DNA of 64,000 bases from Streptomyces parvulus. GTDB lineage: Bacteria; Actinomycetota; Actinomycetes; Streptomycetales; Streptomycetaceae. The position numbers and the translations under genes are program-made. The notes under the pieces are model-generated. The model did no database searches, was not told the origin of the DNA, and saw only the letters and a list, made by a program, of their open reading frames with translations. Of the stretch, positions 18,331 to 28,910 are shown one piece after another (position 1 is the stretch's first letter; every line of letters starts with the position of its first letter). Where the stretch lies: NCBI RefSeq assembly GCF_014648855.1, contig NZ_BMRX01000001.1, forward strand, positions 186,001 through 250,000, in the 5' to 3' direction.

Positions 18331-18728
18331 GGATCGGCTCCGCAAGCACACAAGGAGAGGAAGATGTGGGGCCCGCGCATCCCGGCCACTGCCGGGGCTG
18401 CGGTCCGCGCAGCCCGGTCGGCCGGTCAGGAGGGGGGTCAACAGGTCGTCCGAGGAGCTGCGTTGGTGAGGGAGAGCGAATCATGAACTATGGCGTCGCC
18501 ACAGCGTTTTTACCCAACTTCGTGGGGTTTCCATCCCTCAGGGGGCTCCACTGCTCAACTGTTCAACCAGGGCGCACACCCCGAGCGAACGGAGTGCGCC
18601 GGAGCGTACGAGCGCCCACCGGGTGTGCCACCCGGTGGGCGCTCTGGGCGGGGCCCGGGGCCCGGTCCCAGGACCGGCCCCCTCGGCGGGGATGCGGTTC
18701 CCCCTGGCCGGAGCTCAGCTGCCCCGTG
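18331..18728. other. 398-bp intergenic stretch with terminator; no convincing gene
   Basis: The right part holds the terminator at 18610-18644. Between 18480 and 18580 the sequence is unusually T-rich for this window. A short frame starts at ATG 18483 after GGGAG, but it runs through the terminator stem and its product resembles nothing I recognise, so it is not called. Confidence 0.5.
18610..18644 (-). terminator. Intrinsic terminator hairpin of the Gly/Cys-tail gene
   Basis: A 15-bp perfect stem (GAGCGCCCACCGGGT and complement) with a 5-base loop lies 85 bp after the stop of the minus-strand gene at 18729-19013. Confidence 0.8.
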
Positions 18729-19013
18729 TCAGCTGCCTCCACCGCATCCGCCGCCGCCCCCTCCTCCCCCGCAGGACGACCCGCCTCCGCAGGACGAACC
18801 GCTACTGCAGGAGTGGCCTCCGTGGTGCCCGCCTGACGAGCCGCCGTCACCGCCGCCGCTGTCACCGGCCCACCAGCTGCCGCCGCCGGCGCCGCCGCTT
18901 CCGCCCGCCCAGCGCGAACGCCTGCCGCGCCGCGAGCGGTCGGCCCGCCTGCTCACCGAGATGCCCCTGATCAACAGGGCCGCGACCACGATCAGGACGA
19001 TGGCAATGACCAT
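18729..19013 (-). CDS. Small single-pass membrane protein with Gly/Ser/Cys-rich tail
   Basis: Protein of 94 residues. Residues 1-20 form one membrane helix (MVIAIVLIVVAALLIRGISV), followed by a basic stretch (SRRADRSRRGRRSRW), then about 55 residues of Gly, Ser, His and Cys ending in blocks such as SCGGGSSCGGGG. The start is firm: AAAGGAGGGCGGAGTC precedes the ATG. The Cys/His-rich tail could bind metal or form disulfides. The basic stretch argues that the tail is cytoplasmic under the positive-inside rule. I do not recognise a named family. Confidence 0.75.
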   Translation of the reverse strand: MVIAIVLIVVAALLIRGISVSRRADRSRRGRRSRWAGGSGGAGGGSWWAGDSGGGDGGSSGGHHGGHSCSSGSSCGGGSSCGGGGGGGGCGGGS

Positions 19014-19195
19014 GACTCCGCCCTCCTTTCCCTCCGGACGCGACGCCCGGAAGTCCCCCGAAGCAGTCCCCCGTCGGGTGCCTCGCTCTGTCGGAATCCG
19101 CTGTGGAGCTCGTTGCGTGAACGGGAGATGCCCTTCCCCGCCACGGCCCAAAGCAGAGTTGAGGAAGTCCAGAGCTTCGGCGCAGGATGGCCGCC

Positions 19196-20398
19196 ATGAC
19201 CTCCATGAGCTCCAGCGCCCGCCCCCTCCTGAACCGCCGGCTGGCGGAGTTCGGAACGACGATCTTCGCCGAGATGTCGGCCCTGGCCGCGCGGACCGGC
19301 GCGATCAACCTGGGCCAGGGCTTCCCGGACACGGACGGCCCCGAGGAGGTCAGGGAGGCCGCCGTGCGGGCGCTGCGCGACGGGCGGGGCAACCAGTACC
19401 CGCCGGGCCCCGGCGTCCCCGAGCTGCGCGCCGCCGTCGCCGCCCACCAGGAGCGGCGCTACGGCCTCTCCTTCGACCCGGACACCGAGGTCCTGGTCAC
19501 GGCCGGCGCCACGGAGGCCATCGCCGCCTCGCTGCTCGCGCTCCTGGAGCCCGGTGACGAGGTCGTCGCGCTGGAGCCGTACTACGACTCGTACGCGGCG
19601 GCCATCGCGATGGCGGGCGGCACGCGCGTGCCGGTGACCCTGCGCCCGCACACGACGGACGAGGGCCCCGTCTTCCGCCTGGACCTCGACGAGCTGCGCG
19701 ACGCGGTCACCGACCGCACCCGGCTGCTGCTGCTGAACACCCCGCACAACCCGACGGGGACGGTCCTGACCCGCGCCGAACTCGCCGCGATCGCCGAGCT
19801 GGCCGTGGAGCGGGACCTGCTGGTGGTGACCGACGAGGTCTACGAGCACCTGGTCTTCGACACGGCGGAGCACATCCCGCTGGCGACCTTCCCGGGGATG
19901 CGCGAGCGCACGGTGACCATCGGCTCGGCCGGCAAGACCTTCTCGTTCACCGGGTGGAAGGTCGGCTGGGTCACCGCGACCCCCGCCCTGGTCACGGCCG
20001 TGCGGTCGGCCAAGCAGTACCTGACGTACGTGGCCTCGGGACCGTTCCAGTACGCGATCGCCGAGGCCCTGGCGCTGCCCGAGTCCTACTTCGGCGCCTA
20101 CCGGGAGGACATGCGGGCCAAGCGGGACCTGCTCGCCGCGGGGCTCGCGGAGGCGGGCTTCGGCGTGTTCCGGCCCGCGGGGACGTACTTCGTGACCACC
20201 GACATCCGTCCGCTGGGCGAGAGCGACGGCTTCGCCTTCTGCCGCGGCCTGCCCGAGCGCGCCGGAGTCGTCGCCGTCCCCAACGCGGTCTTCTACGACC
20301 ACCGGGACGCGGGCGCGCCCTACGTGCGGTTCGCCTTCTGCAAGCGGATCCCGGTGCTGGAGGAGGCGGTGGGCCGGCTCAAGGCGCTGGCGGGATGA
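19196..20398 (+). CDS. PLP-dependent aminotransferase, class I/II
   Basis: Fold-type I aminotransferase of 400 residues. INLGQGFPDTDGP, NTPHNPTGTV, VVTDEVYEHLVFD and the PLP Lys motif IGSAGKTFSFTGWKVGW are present, and YVRFAFCKR carries the Arg that binds the substrate carboxylate. This set is closest to methionine/aromatic aminotransferases and N-succinyldiaminopimelate aminotransferase (DapC-like); the exact amino acid cannot be fixed. ATG 19196 has AGGA at suitable spacing; ATG 19187 and 19205 are alternatives. It is divergent from the Gly/Cys-tail gene and ends at a shared terminator. Confidence 0.9.
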   Translation: MTSMSSSARPLLNRRLAEFGTTIFAEMSALAARTGAINLGQGFPDTDGPEEVREAAVRALRDGRGNQYPPGPGVPELRAAVAAHQERRYGLSFDPDTEVLVTAGATEAIAASLLALLEPGDEVVALEPYYDSYAAAIAMAGGTRVPVTLRPHTTDEGPVFRLDLDELRDAVTDRTRLLLLNTPHNPTGTVLTRAELAAIAELAVERDLLVVTDEVYEHLVFDTAEHIPLATFPGMRERTVTIGSAGKTFSFTGWKVGWVTATPALVTAVRSAKQYLTYVASGPFQYAIAEALALPESYFGAYREDMRAKRDLLAAGLAEAGFGVFRPAGTYFVTTDIRPLGESDGFAFCRGLPERAGVVAVPNAVFYDHRDAGAPYVRFAFCKRIPVLEEAVGRLKALAG

Positions 20399-20419
20399 GG
20401 CGTGGCGTGGCGGTACGAC

Positions 20420-20454
20420 GAGAGCCCGGTCCCGCGATACCGGGCCGGGCTCTC
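20420..20454. terminator. Bidirectional terminator between aminotransferase and YbjN genes
   Basis: GAGAGCCCGG and its complement form a 10-bp stem, extended by a few wobble/GC pairs around a short loop. It lies between two converging stops (20398 and 20484). Confidence 0.75.
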
Positions 20455-20483
20455 CTCGTACGGGCGGTACGGAGACCGTCGGA

Positions 20484-21020
20484 CTACTCGCCGTCCTCGT
20501 CGGTCGGCTTCTCCGCCTCGTTGACCTCCTGCTCCAGGCCCAGCTGCTCCACGAGCCACCGGTCGAACTCGATGGCGGCCCGCACCCAGCTGACCGTCGA
20601 GGAGACGAAGTGCTCCAGGCTGACGCCCATGCCGATCAGCATCTGCGCCTCGCCGATCAGGCGGACCGTGCCGTCGTCGTGGGTGTGGGAGTACACCTTG
20701 GGCCACAGGGTGCGCCGGTTCCAGTCGTCGACCGACTCGAGGAGCTGCGGCTTCTCGTCGATCTGGTGGGGCCGGTCGTAGAACGTCCGCACCGAGAAGA
20801 CCTGCTGGTCGCCCTCGCCGCGGAACATGAAGTACGTACGGAACTGCTCCCACGGCGCCGCGAGGTCGCCCTCGTCGTCGACGACGTACTTCAGCTCCAT
20901 CTGCTCGAGGAGCTGCTTCACAAGATCCTGATCCGGGACGACGGGGCCCGCCGGTCCTTGGGGCTGCGGCTCGGGCTGCTTGCCCCCGAAGTTCGGAATC
21001 GAGGACGGGTCGATGCTCAC
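20484..21020 (-). CDS. YbjN domain-containing protein
   Basis: Soluble acidic protein of 178 residues with a YbjN-type (type III secretion chaperone-like) fold: LLEQMELKYVVDDEGDL, YFMFRGEGDQQVFSVRTFY, and GEAQMLIGMGVSLEHFVSSTVSWVRAA. Family members act as co-chaperones or regulators; the role here is unknown. Residues 1-35 are a Pro/Gln-rich leader. GTG 21020 is preceded by AAGGGA; a longer frame to 21428 is rejected for lack of a ribosome site and unlike composition. It converges with the aminotransferase gene. Confidence 0.82.
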   Translation of the reverse strand: MSIDPSSIPNFGGKQPEPQPQGPAGPVVPDQDLVKQLLEQMELKYVVDDEGDLAAPWEQFRTYFMFRGEGDQQVFSVRTFYDRPHQIDEKPQLLESVDDWNRRTLWPKVYSHTHDDGTVRLIGEAQMLIGMGVSLEHFVSSTVSWVRAAIEFDRWLVEQLGLEQEVNEAEKPTDEDGE

Positions 21021-21159
21021 CGTGAATTTCCCTTCGTACGGATCTGGCCATCCTCCCCCATGCGGGGAGGGGCGTGGCAAGCCCGCCGGGGGCCTGTCAG
21101 CCCTGGGCTGACATGATCCGGCCGGTCGGGTGGACGTTTCTGCGGAGGGGGCGGGGAAC

Positions 21160-21690
21160 ATGGCGCGCACACCGGTGGCGGGCGGCCGTCCACGGGGCGG
21201 CACCGAGGTTCCGCGGGGGCGGACCAGGTGGTGGCGGGTGGCGGCGCTGGTCGCCCTGCCGGCACTGGTCCTGCTGCCCCTGCTGGTGGCCTTCGTGGGC
21301 ATCGTCTTCAGCGAGGACGACGACCGGGGGGAGGGCGGCCGCGCGAGCGAGCGGGTGCCCTGCGCCGAGGCGCTGGCCTTCGGCGGGGCCGTCCTGCCGG
21401 CCGGGGCGCGGCCCACCGGCGGGTGCACGGTGCAGGGCTTCCAGGACGTTCACTACAGCGCCGCCTTCCGCATGCCCCGCACGGGTGTCCAGGACTGGCT
21501 GATACACACCTATCCGGACGCCCCGCAGCCCGCCGCCGGGTTCTGTGCGGGCGAGGCCGCCGACCTGTGTCTGGACCTGAATCACGCGGCGGGGCTGCCG
21601 GACGGGGTGGAGGCGCACGTCGTACGGGTGCGGGTGGTGCACGAGGACGCGGGGACGGCGCTGGTGCGGTTCGCGGCGTTCACGACCTGA
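21160..21690 (+). CDS. Membrane-anchored hypothetical protein with Cys-rich extracytoplasmic domain
   Basis: Protein of 176 residues: a short basic N terminus, one membrane helix (VAALVALPALVLLPLLVAFVGIVF, residues about 26-49), then an extracytoplasmic domain with Cys in VPCAEAL, GGCTVQG, GFCAGEA and DLCLDLN, suggesting two disulfides. ATG 21160 follows GGAGGGGGCGGGG and is preferred to GTG 21130. I do not recognise the family. It is divergent from the YbjN gene and converges on clpB, with a terminator between. Confidence 0.72.
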   Translation: MARTPVAGGRPRGGTEVPRGRTRWWRVAALVALPALVLLPLLVAFVGIVFSEDDDRGEGGRASERVPCAEALAFGGAVLPAGARPTGGCTVQGFQDVHYSAAFRMPRTGVQDWLIHTYPDAPQPAAGFCAGEAADLCLDLNHAAGLPDGVEAHVVRVRVVHEDAGTALVRFAAFTT

Positions 21691-21715
21691 CGGGGCCGCC
21701 GACGCGGGCGTGCGG

Positions 21716-21748
21716 GCGGCCCGCCACCCACATGGGGTGACGGGCCGC
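21716..21748. terminator. Bidirectional terminator between 21690 and clpB
   Basis: Arms GCGGCCCG/CGGGCCGC and an inner CACCC/GGGTG stem are separated by one mismatch, giving a 13-pair hairpin with a 5-base loop between two converging genes. Confidence 0.75.
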
Positions 21749-21753
21749 TCCCA

Positions 21754-21784
21754 GGTGCCTCAGAGGGTCTTGCCCTCCGGTGCC

Positions 21785-21803
<19 letters not shown>
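21754..21803. repeat. Exact 25-bp tandem duplication over the clpB stop codon
   Basis: Two identical 25-bp units lie head to tail at 21754-21778 and 21779-21803. The right unit holds the last codons of clpB and its stop (21785-21787). The left unit repeats them outside the gene. Confidence 0.95.
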
Positions 21804-24385
<2,582 letters not shown>

Positions 24386-24446
24386 GTTCTGGCTCTCCTC
24401 CGTGTCTCCATGTCTCCCAGTGCTGACTCACACAACGTACACAAAG

Positions 24447-24465
24447 TTGAGTCTATTTCACTCAA
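24447..24465. promoter_or_regulatory. HAIR operator (HspR box) of clpB
   Basis: TTGAGT-N7-ACTCAA matches the HspR-associated inverted repeat (CTTGAGT-N7-ACTCAAG) in all but one outer base. It is 62 bp upstream of the clpB ATG. HspR binding to clpB promoters is established in Streptomyces. Confidence 0.92.
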
Positions 24466-24503
24466 GGGGTACCCGGAGGTCCCGGAAACAGGCACACATA
24501 CGA

Positions 24504-24542
24504 CAGCGGCGTCACCGTGTTCAGGTCACGGTGACGCCGCTG
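24504..24542 (-). terminator. Terminator hairpin after the Rieske-like gene
   Basis: A perfect 16-bp stem (CAGCGGCGTCACCGTG and complement) with a 7-base loop lies 45 bp after the stop at 24588 and insulates the clpB promoter. Confidence 0.85.
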
Positions 24543-24587
24543 CCGGGGGGAAGCACCTGAGCGATTTGTTACGACGGGGGAATCGCG

Positions 24588-24923
24588 TCAGGCGCTGCGG
24601 GGGGTGGCCGAGATGGTCCTGATGCCGGAGACCTCCGGCGGCGCGAGCCGGTGGTCCCGCTGGTCCAGGTTCACAAAGATCATTCCGTACCGGATGGCAC
24701 ACCGCACTGGCTGCGGCGCCCCCCGAGGCCGCCGCAGACACCGGTACGCCCGCACGTCACCGTCCTCGTCCAACGTGACGACGACCGGCTCGCCGAAGAC
24801 GGTCACCATCAGGGAGTCACCGGGGTGGGGGATCGCGGTGACCAGGTCGATGAAGTGCCAGCCGGAGCGGTAGGCGGTGGCCATTTCTCGGCGGAAGGAG
24901 CGGTCGTCGGGTGGCGTTGTCAT
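24588..24923 (-). CDS. Rieske-fold-like protein lacking cluster His ligands (hypothetical)
   Basis: Protein of 111 residues whose pattern GWHFIDLVTAIPHPGD, GEPVVVTLDEDGDVRAYR, CLRRPRG and CAIRYGMIFVNLD follows the outline of the Rieske domain of ring-hydroxylating oxygenases. In that family the two His ligands sit in C-x-H and C-x2-H pairs. Here the equivalent places read CLRR and CAIR, so a normal [2Fe-2S] Rieske cluster is unlikely. The ATG follows the stop of the small exported-peptide gene by one base and has no clear ribosome site, implying translational coupling. The assignment is by eye and moderate. Confidence 0.6.
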   Translation of the reverse strand: MTTPPDDRSFRREMATAYRSGWHFIDLVTAIPHPGDSLMVTVFGEPVVVTLDEDGDVRAYRCLRRPRGAPQPVRCAIRYGMIFVNLDQRDHRLAPPEVSGIRTISATPRSA

Positions 24924-24924
24924 G

Positions 24925-25107
24925 TCAGGACCACGCACTGTCGTCAGTGAGAGCTTCTCCGGCCGGGGAGGCGGCTACCGCTTCCACGGACCAGGCGCTG
25001 TCCGCTCGGGCGTCACCCTTCGCCACGGAGAGGCCACTCAGTGTTCCGAAGGCCACAACGGCGGAGAAGGCGGCGACAAGCACCGAGCGAAGCATTCTCT
25101 TAGACAT
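24925..25107 (-). CDS. Small exported peptide with repeated DSAWS motif
   Basis: Peptide of 60 residues from ATG 25107 (66 from GTG 25125). It has a typical secretion signal (MSKRMLRSVLVAAFSAVVAFG, then TLSGLSVAKGDARA) and a short mature part containing ADSAWS and ending TDDSAWS, so the pentapeptide DSAWS occurs twice, once at the very C terminus. There is no cysteine. TGAGGA lies upstream. It is divergent from a run of LuxR-type regulators and coupled to the Rieske-like gene. A signalling or surface role is inference; I know of no named family. Confidence 0.65.
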   Translation of the reverse strand: MSKRMLRSVLVAAFSAVVAFGTLSGLSVAKGDARADSAWSVEAVAASPAGEALTDDSAWS

Positions 25108-25238
25108 AGTCGGCTTCGTCCTCACTTGAAGGTCCCCTCTTCCCCCGTCGGATAAGACGATGGCTCATTCAGGCACGTCATGGCCACACAATCGGTGCAT
25201 CATGTTCCTGCACGTTCAGGACCCTGGGGGGTGGAGAT

Positions 25239-26249
25239 TTGACAACAAATCAGGCCAAAGCGACACATCCCCATGCAGTTACTGAACTGTGTGAGGAGGG
25301 GGGGCGCCTGTACGCGAACGCGCTGCGCACTGGACGTATCGCACGCGCCGAGGCGGAGCCCGTCCCCTGCCTGATGGAGTTCGCGCTCCTCCACCCCGAC
25401 CCCGACGATGCCAACTGGCTCCTCCCGGTGTCGCCCGCCGTCGCACTCGCACGACGGCTGAATCCGATCGAGCACGAGATATCCGAGCGCAGGCGGACGT
25501 CGATCGAACTGGCCGCGGCCTTCGAACCCTTCATGGCGCTCAGCGCGCAGGGAGCGGCGCCGACCCACTCGATCACCGTGCTGGAGGGGCTCGACCGCAT
25601 CAACGCCGCCCTCGACCTTGCCACCGACCAGTGCCTGATCGAGATGCTCACGGTCCAGCCAAGTGCCCGGCACCCCGAGCGCCGGCTCATCGAGGCACTG
25701 GAACGAGACAGGACGCTCATCGAGCGAGGCGTGCGGATCCGCACCCTCTACCAGCACACGGCGCGGTACAGCCCGGAGCGCCTGGCCTACGTGGACCAGT
25801 TCCCGAACGGGAAGGCCGAGTACCGCACCATCGACGAACTCGTCGAACGCCTCATCATCTGCGACGAGACCGTGGCCTTCATCCCCATCCGGGACGACCG
25901 CCAGGTCGCTCTGGAGATCCGGCACCCGGGTCTCGTCCGCTACCTGATCAAGGTCTTCGAGTTCATCTGGGGCCGGGCGGTGCCGCTCACGGCCGGCGCA
26001 CCGTACGAGACCGCTCCGGACGGCATCACCGACATCCAGCACTCCATAGCGAAGCTGCTGGTCGAAGGCCACGTCGACGAGGCCATCGCCCGCCGCCTCG
26101 GCATGAACGTCCGCACCTGCCGGGCCCACATAGCCAAACTGGCCTCCGTGCTGGGGAGCGGAAGCCGCGCCCAACTCGGTTATCTGATAGCTCAGTCGGG
26201 GATCCTGGAGCAGGATCAGCACGGCATCGCGCAAGAGGCGGGCCCATGA
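25239..26249 (+). CDS. LuxR-HTH transcriptional regulator (TrmB/PLD-like sensor domain), copy 1
   Basis: Regulator of 336 residues starting at TTG 25239 after GGTGGAG. The N-terminal part carries HPHAVTELCEEGGRLY and AEPVPCLMEFALLHPDPDD. A middle domain (about residues 130-260) with RGVRIRTLYQHTARY, DETVAFIPI and LEIRHPGLVRYL resembles the effector domain of TrmB/PLD-like regulators. A C-terminal LuxR helix-turn-helix follows (SIAKLLVEGHVDEAIARRLGM...RTCRAHIAKL). Its stop overlaps the ATG of copy 2 as ATGA. It diverges from the exported-peptide gene across 131 bp. The ligand is unknown. Confidence 0.85.
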   Translation: MTTNQAKATHPHAVTELCEEGGRLYANALRTGRIARAEAEPVPCLMEFALLHPDPDDANWLLPVSPAVALARRLNPIEHEISERRRTSIELAAAFEPFMALSAQGAAPTHSITVLEGLDRINAALDLATDQCLIEMLTVQPSARHPERRLIEALERDRTLIERGVRIRTLYQHTARYSPERLAYVDQFPNGKAEYRTIDELVERLIICDETVAFIPIRDDRQVALEIRHPGLVRYLIKVFEFIWGRAVPLTAGAPYETAPDGITDIQHSIAKLLVEGHVDEAIARRLGMNVRTCRAHIAKLASVLGSGSRAQLGYLIAQSGILEQDQHGIAQEAGP

Positions 26250-27271
26250 CGGGGGAGGCGCCCGGCCCGCAGGAGGAGGAGCGGCCGGTGCCGTCTCATA
26301 TCGAGCATGGTCCGGAAGAACTCTGTGCCGCGGGGACGGACCTCTACACGCAAGCCCTGCGCGAGGGTCGCGTGCCCACCCGGGAGGTCTCGGCGGTGCC
26401 CTGCCTCACGGACTACGGCCTACTGCAACCGACCGTGGGCGACCTGGACTGGCTGGAGCCGGTCGCCCCCGCCGTCGCCCTGCACCGGATGCTGGACGCC
26501 TCGGCGCAGCGTGTCGCCGAGGAGCGGCAGCGGGAAGCCCGGCTGACCGCGACGTTCGAACCCCTCATGCTGGTGGACGGCCGGCGTACGGCCGGAGGAG
26601 ACGCCGGGGCCGTGCGCGTCCTCAATGGGGTCCCCCAGATCAACCAGGCCATCAGCGAGGCCATGTCGAACGCCACGCGCGAGTTGCTGTGCATACAGCC
26701 CAACGCCCACTACGGCGACCGGCGCGGACAGGTGGCCCAGACGCTGTCACTTGGCCGGGACCAGGACATGCTCGACCGCGGCGCCCGCATCCGCACGCTC
26801 TACCAGCACACACAACGCCATCTGCCGATGGTCCGGGCCCGCTACGAGCAGTTGCGCGGAGACGCCGAGGCACGCTCTCTGGACGAGGTGACGGACCGCC
26901 TCATCGTCGTCGATCGCAAAGTCGCCTTCATCCCCGCCGACGTCGAGGCCACGCTGGCCCTGGAAGTCCGCCACCCCGCCCTCATCGCGTATTTCGTGAC
27001 CACATTCGAGCGCCTGTGGCGTCTCGCCACGCCCATGCACCCAGAGGCCGCTCCGCGCCCGTCGCTGGGCGGCATCACGCCCCGCCAACGCACCATCGCC
27101 TCGCTACTCGTCGAAGGCCACACCGACGCCGACATAGCGGAGCGCCTCGGCATGAACGTCCGTACCGCCCGCGTCCACATCGCCAAGCTCGCCGCCACCC
27201 TCGGCAGCGAGAGCCGGGCTCAGCTCGGGTATCTCATCGGGCGGTCGGGGATTCTCGACCGGGAAGGATGA
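26246..27271 (+). CDS. LuxR-HTH transcriptional regulator (TrmB/PLD-like sensor domain), copy 2
   Basis: Regulator of 341 residues and paralogue of the preceding gene: EELCAAGTDLYTQALREGRV, VPCLTDYGLL, RGARIRTLYQHTQRHLP, DRKVAFIPADVEATLALEVRHP and the C-terminal helix-turn-helix TIASLLVEGHTDADIAERLGM. Translation is coupled to copy 1 by ATGA, so the two proteins are made together and may form a heteromer. The 3' end overlaps the converging third copy by 38 bp. Confidence 0.85.
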   Translation: MTGEAPGPQEEERPVPSHIEHGPEELCAAGTDLYTQALREGRVPTREVSAVPCLTDYGLLQPTVGDLDWLEPVAPAVALHRMLDASAQRVAEERQREARLTATFEPLMLVDGRRTAGGDAGAVRVLNGVPQINQAISEAMSNATRELLCIQPNAHYGDRRGQVAQTLSLGRDQDMLDRGARIRTLYQHTQRHLPMVRARYEQLRGDAEARSLDEVTDRLIVVDRKVAFIPADVEATLALEVRHPALIAYFVTTFERLWRLATPMHPEAAPRPSLGGITPRQRTIASLLVEGHTDADIAERLGMNVRTARVHIAKLAATLGSESRAQLGYLIGRSGILDREG

Positions 27272-28271
27272 CGGGGGCCGAGGCGCCCCGGGTGGGGCCG
27301 TCCAGGCCTGCCTGGGCTATGCGCACGCCCAGTTGGGTGCGGCTCGCGGCGCCCAGGGTCTCCGAGAGGCGGGCGATGTGTGCGCGGGCCGTGCGGACGC
27401 TTATGCCCAGCCGTTCCGCGATGACCGCGTCCTGGTGGCCCTCCGCCAGCAGCGCCGCGATGGACTGCTCGCGGTGCGAGATGCCCTCGATGCCGGTGTC
27501 GGGGAGGGCGGCGGAGAGCGGGATCGCGAGGCGCCAGAGCCGTTCGAAGACCGTGACCAGGTAGGAGACCAGCGCGGGGTGGCGCAGTTCCAGGGCCATC
27601 GTGCGGTCGCTGTTGGCCGGGATGAAGGCCACGGTCCGGTCGAAGAGGATGAGGCGGTCGATGACCTCGTCCAGCGTCCGGGCCTCCACCGCGTCGCCCA
27701 TCAGCTCCAGGTAGTTGAGCAGGCCCTGCCCGTGCCGGGCCACGTGCGTGTACAGGTCCCGCATCCGCACCCCGCGCCCCCGCAGCGCCAGCGCCCGGTG
27801 CAGGCCCTCGGACAGCTCCGCCTCACGCCGGATGCCGCCGGGCTGCACGGTCAGGACCTCCGTCGTGCACGCCTGCGTCGCCTCGTCCATCGCGGCCTGG
27901 ATGCGGGCCAGCCCGTCGAGGACGCGGATCGCCGTGCCCTCCAGGCCGGCCGGCGCGTGGATGAGCCGGCCCAGCCCCGCGTACCACTCGAAGGCCTCCA
28001 CCGCCGAGCCCACCCGCCGCTGACTCGCGCTGACCTCGTCGTGGACGCCCCGCAGCAGCCGCGTCATGACCTCTTGCGGCGAGGTCGGCACCAGCCAGTC
28101 CATGTCGTCGGGATCAGGGTGCAGCAGGGCCAGTTCGAGGAGGCAGGGCACCGGCTCGGCGTCCTGGCGCTGCACCCGGCCGCGGCGCACGGCACGGGAG
28201 TACACGCGGTCCCCGGCCGCGCACAGCCGGTCGGCACCGTGCGGATGCTCCTGCGCCCCGTGCCCGGCCAT
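27234..28271 (-). CDS. LuxR-HTH transcriptional regulator (TrmB/PLD-like sensor domain), copy 3
   Basis: Third paralogue, 345 residues from ATG 28271, on the opposite strand and overlapping copy 2 tail to tail. Matching blocks are HPHGADRLCAAGDRVYSRAVRRG, VPCLLELALLHPDPDD, RGVRMRDLYTHVARHG, DRTVAFIPANSDRTMALELRHP and the C-terminal helix-turn-helix SIAALLAEGHQDAVIAERLGI. I prefer 28271 because it aligns with the N terminus of copy 1 and follows GGGATGGGCG; ATG 28301 is in frame. Target genes are not visible. Confidence 0.83.
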   Translation of the reverse strand: MAGHGAQEHPHGADRLCAAGDRVYSRAVRRGRVQRQDAEPVPCLLELALLHPDPDDMDWLVPTSPQEVMTRLLRGVHDEVSASQRRVGSAVEAFEWYAGLGRLIHAPAGLEGTAIRVLDGLARIQAAMDEATQACTTEVLTVQPGGIRREAELSEGLHRALALRGRGVRMRDLYTHVARHGQGLLNYLELMGDAVEARTLDEVIDRLILFDRTVAFIPANSDRTMALELRHPALVSYLVTVFERLWRLAIPLSAALPDTGIEGISHREQSIAALLAEGHQDAVIAERLGISVRTARAHIARLSETLGAASRTQLGVRIAQAGLDGPTRGASAPVILPGRESPTAR

Positions 28272-28507
28272 CGCCCATCCCACCCCCGGTTCCGGCTCCA
28301 TCCGCAGCGCAACTATGCGCGGCCCGGACCGGCTCCGCAACACGGCTCCCTGGCCAAGGGAGTCCAAAACCTGGCACCGTGTCCGTTGCGCGCGCCCTCC
28401 GGTTCGCCGGTCGCCACCCGCGGCGGACCGCGCCGACATGCCGCAGGTGTCACGGCGTTGCACCCGGGGGTAGGAATGAGGGACGTGTGCCCGAGGAGGT
28501 CGCCGGT

Positions 28508-28900
28508 ATGCCCACCCCCGAGGAGAGGCTCGCCGAGGCGAAGCAGTTGTCGGGCCTCCCGCCCGTCGTCGCGATCTGCGGCTCGACCCGCTTCATGGCC
28601 GAGATGAACGAGGCCGACCTGCGGGAGACCGAGGCCGGCCGGATCGTCGTCAAACCGGGCTGTGACCTGAACGCGCCGCACGCCCTCTGGTCCGACCCCG
28701 ACGAGGCCGCGGCGCTGAAGATCCGGCTCGACGAACTGCACCGGGCGAAGATCCGGCTCGCCGACGAGGTGCTGGTGGTCGGCGACTACATCGGCGACAG
28801 CACCCGAGCCGAGATCGCCTACGCCCGGTCGCTGGGCAGGCCCGTGCGGTTCACACACCCCGAAGTCGACCCCGGCCGCCCGCCGGCCGCCCCGCGCTGA
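28508..28900 (+). CDS. Nucleoside 2-deoxyribosyltransferase-like protein
   Basis: Cytoplasmic protein of 130 residues. PPVVAICGSTRFMAEMNEADL and DEVLVVGDYIGDSTRAEIAYARSLGRPVRF fit the nucleoside 2-deoxyribosyltransferase-like fold, where GSTR binds the nucleotide and the late Glu region is catalytic in true members. Substrate is unknown. GAGGAGG precedes ATG 28508. It is divergent from copy 3 of the LuxR regulators and converges with the lipoprotein gene, the two stops being 10 bp apart. Confidence 0.78.
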   Translation: MPTPEERLAEAKQLSGLPPVVAICGSTRFMAEMNEADLRETEAGRIVVKPGCDLNAPHALWSDPDEAAALKIRLDELHRAKIRLADEVLVVGDYIGDSTRAEIAYARSLGRPVRFTHPEVDPGRPPAAPR

Positions 28901-28910
28901 AGCGGCTCCC

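Noticed and set aside
18483-18700. Short plus-strand frame from ATG 18483 with GGGAG upstream
   Set aside because: It reads through a terminator hairpin and has no recognisable composition.
25631-26245. In-frame upstream extension of the second LuxR regulator
   Set aside because: The extension lies in the wrong frame of copy 1; ATG 26246 has ATGA coupling and aligns with its paralogues.
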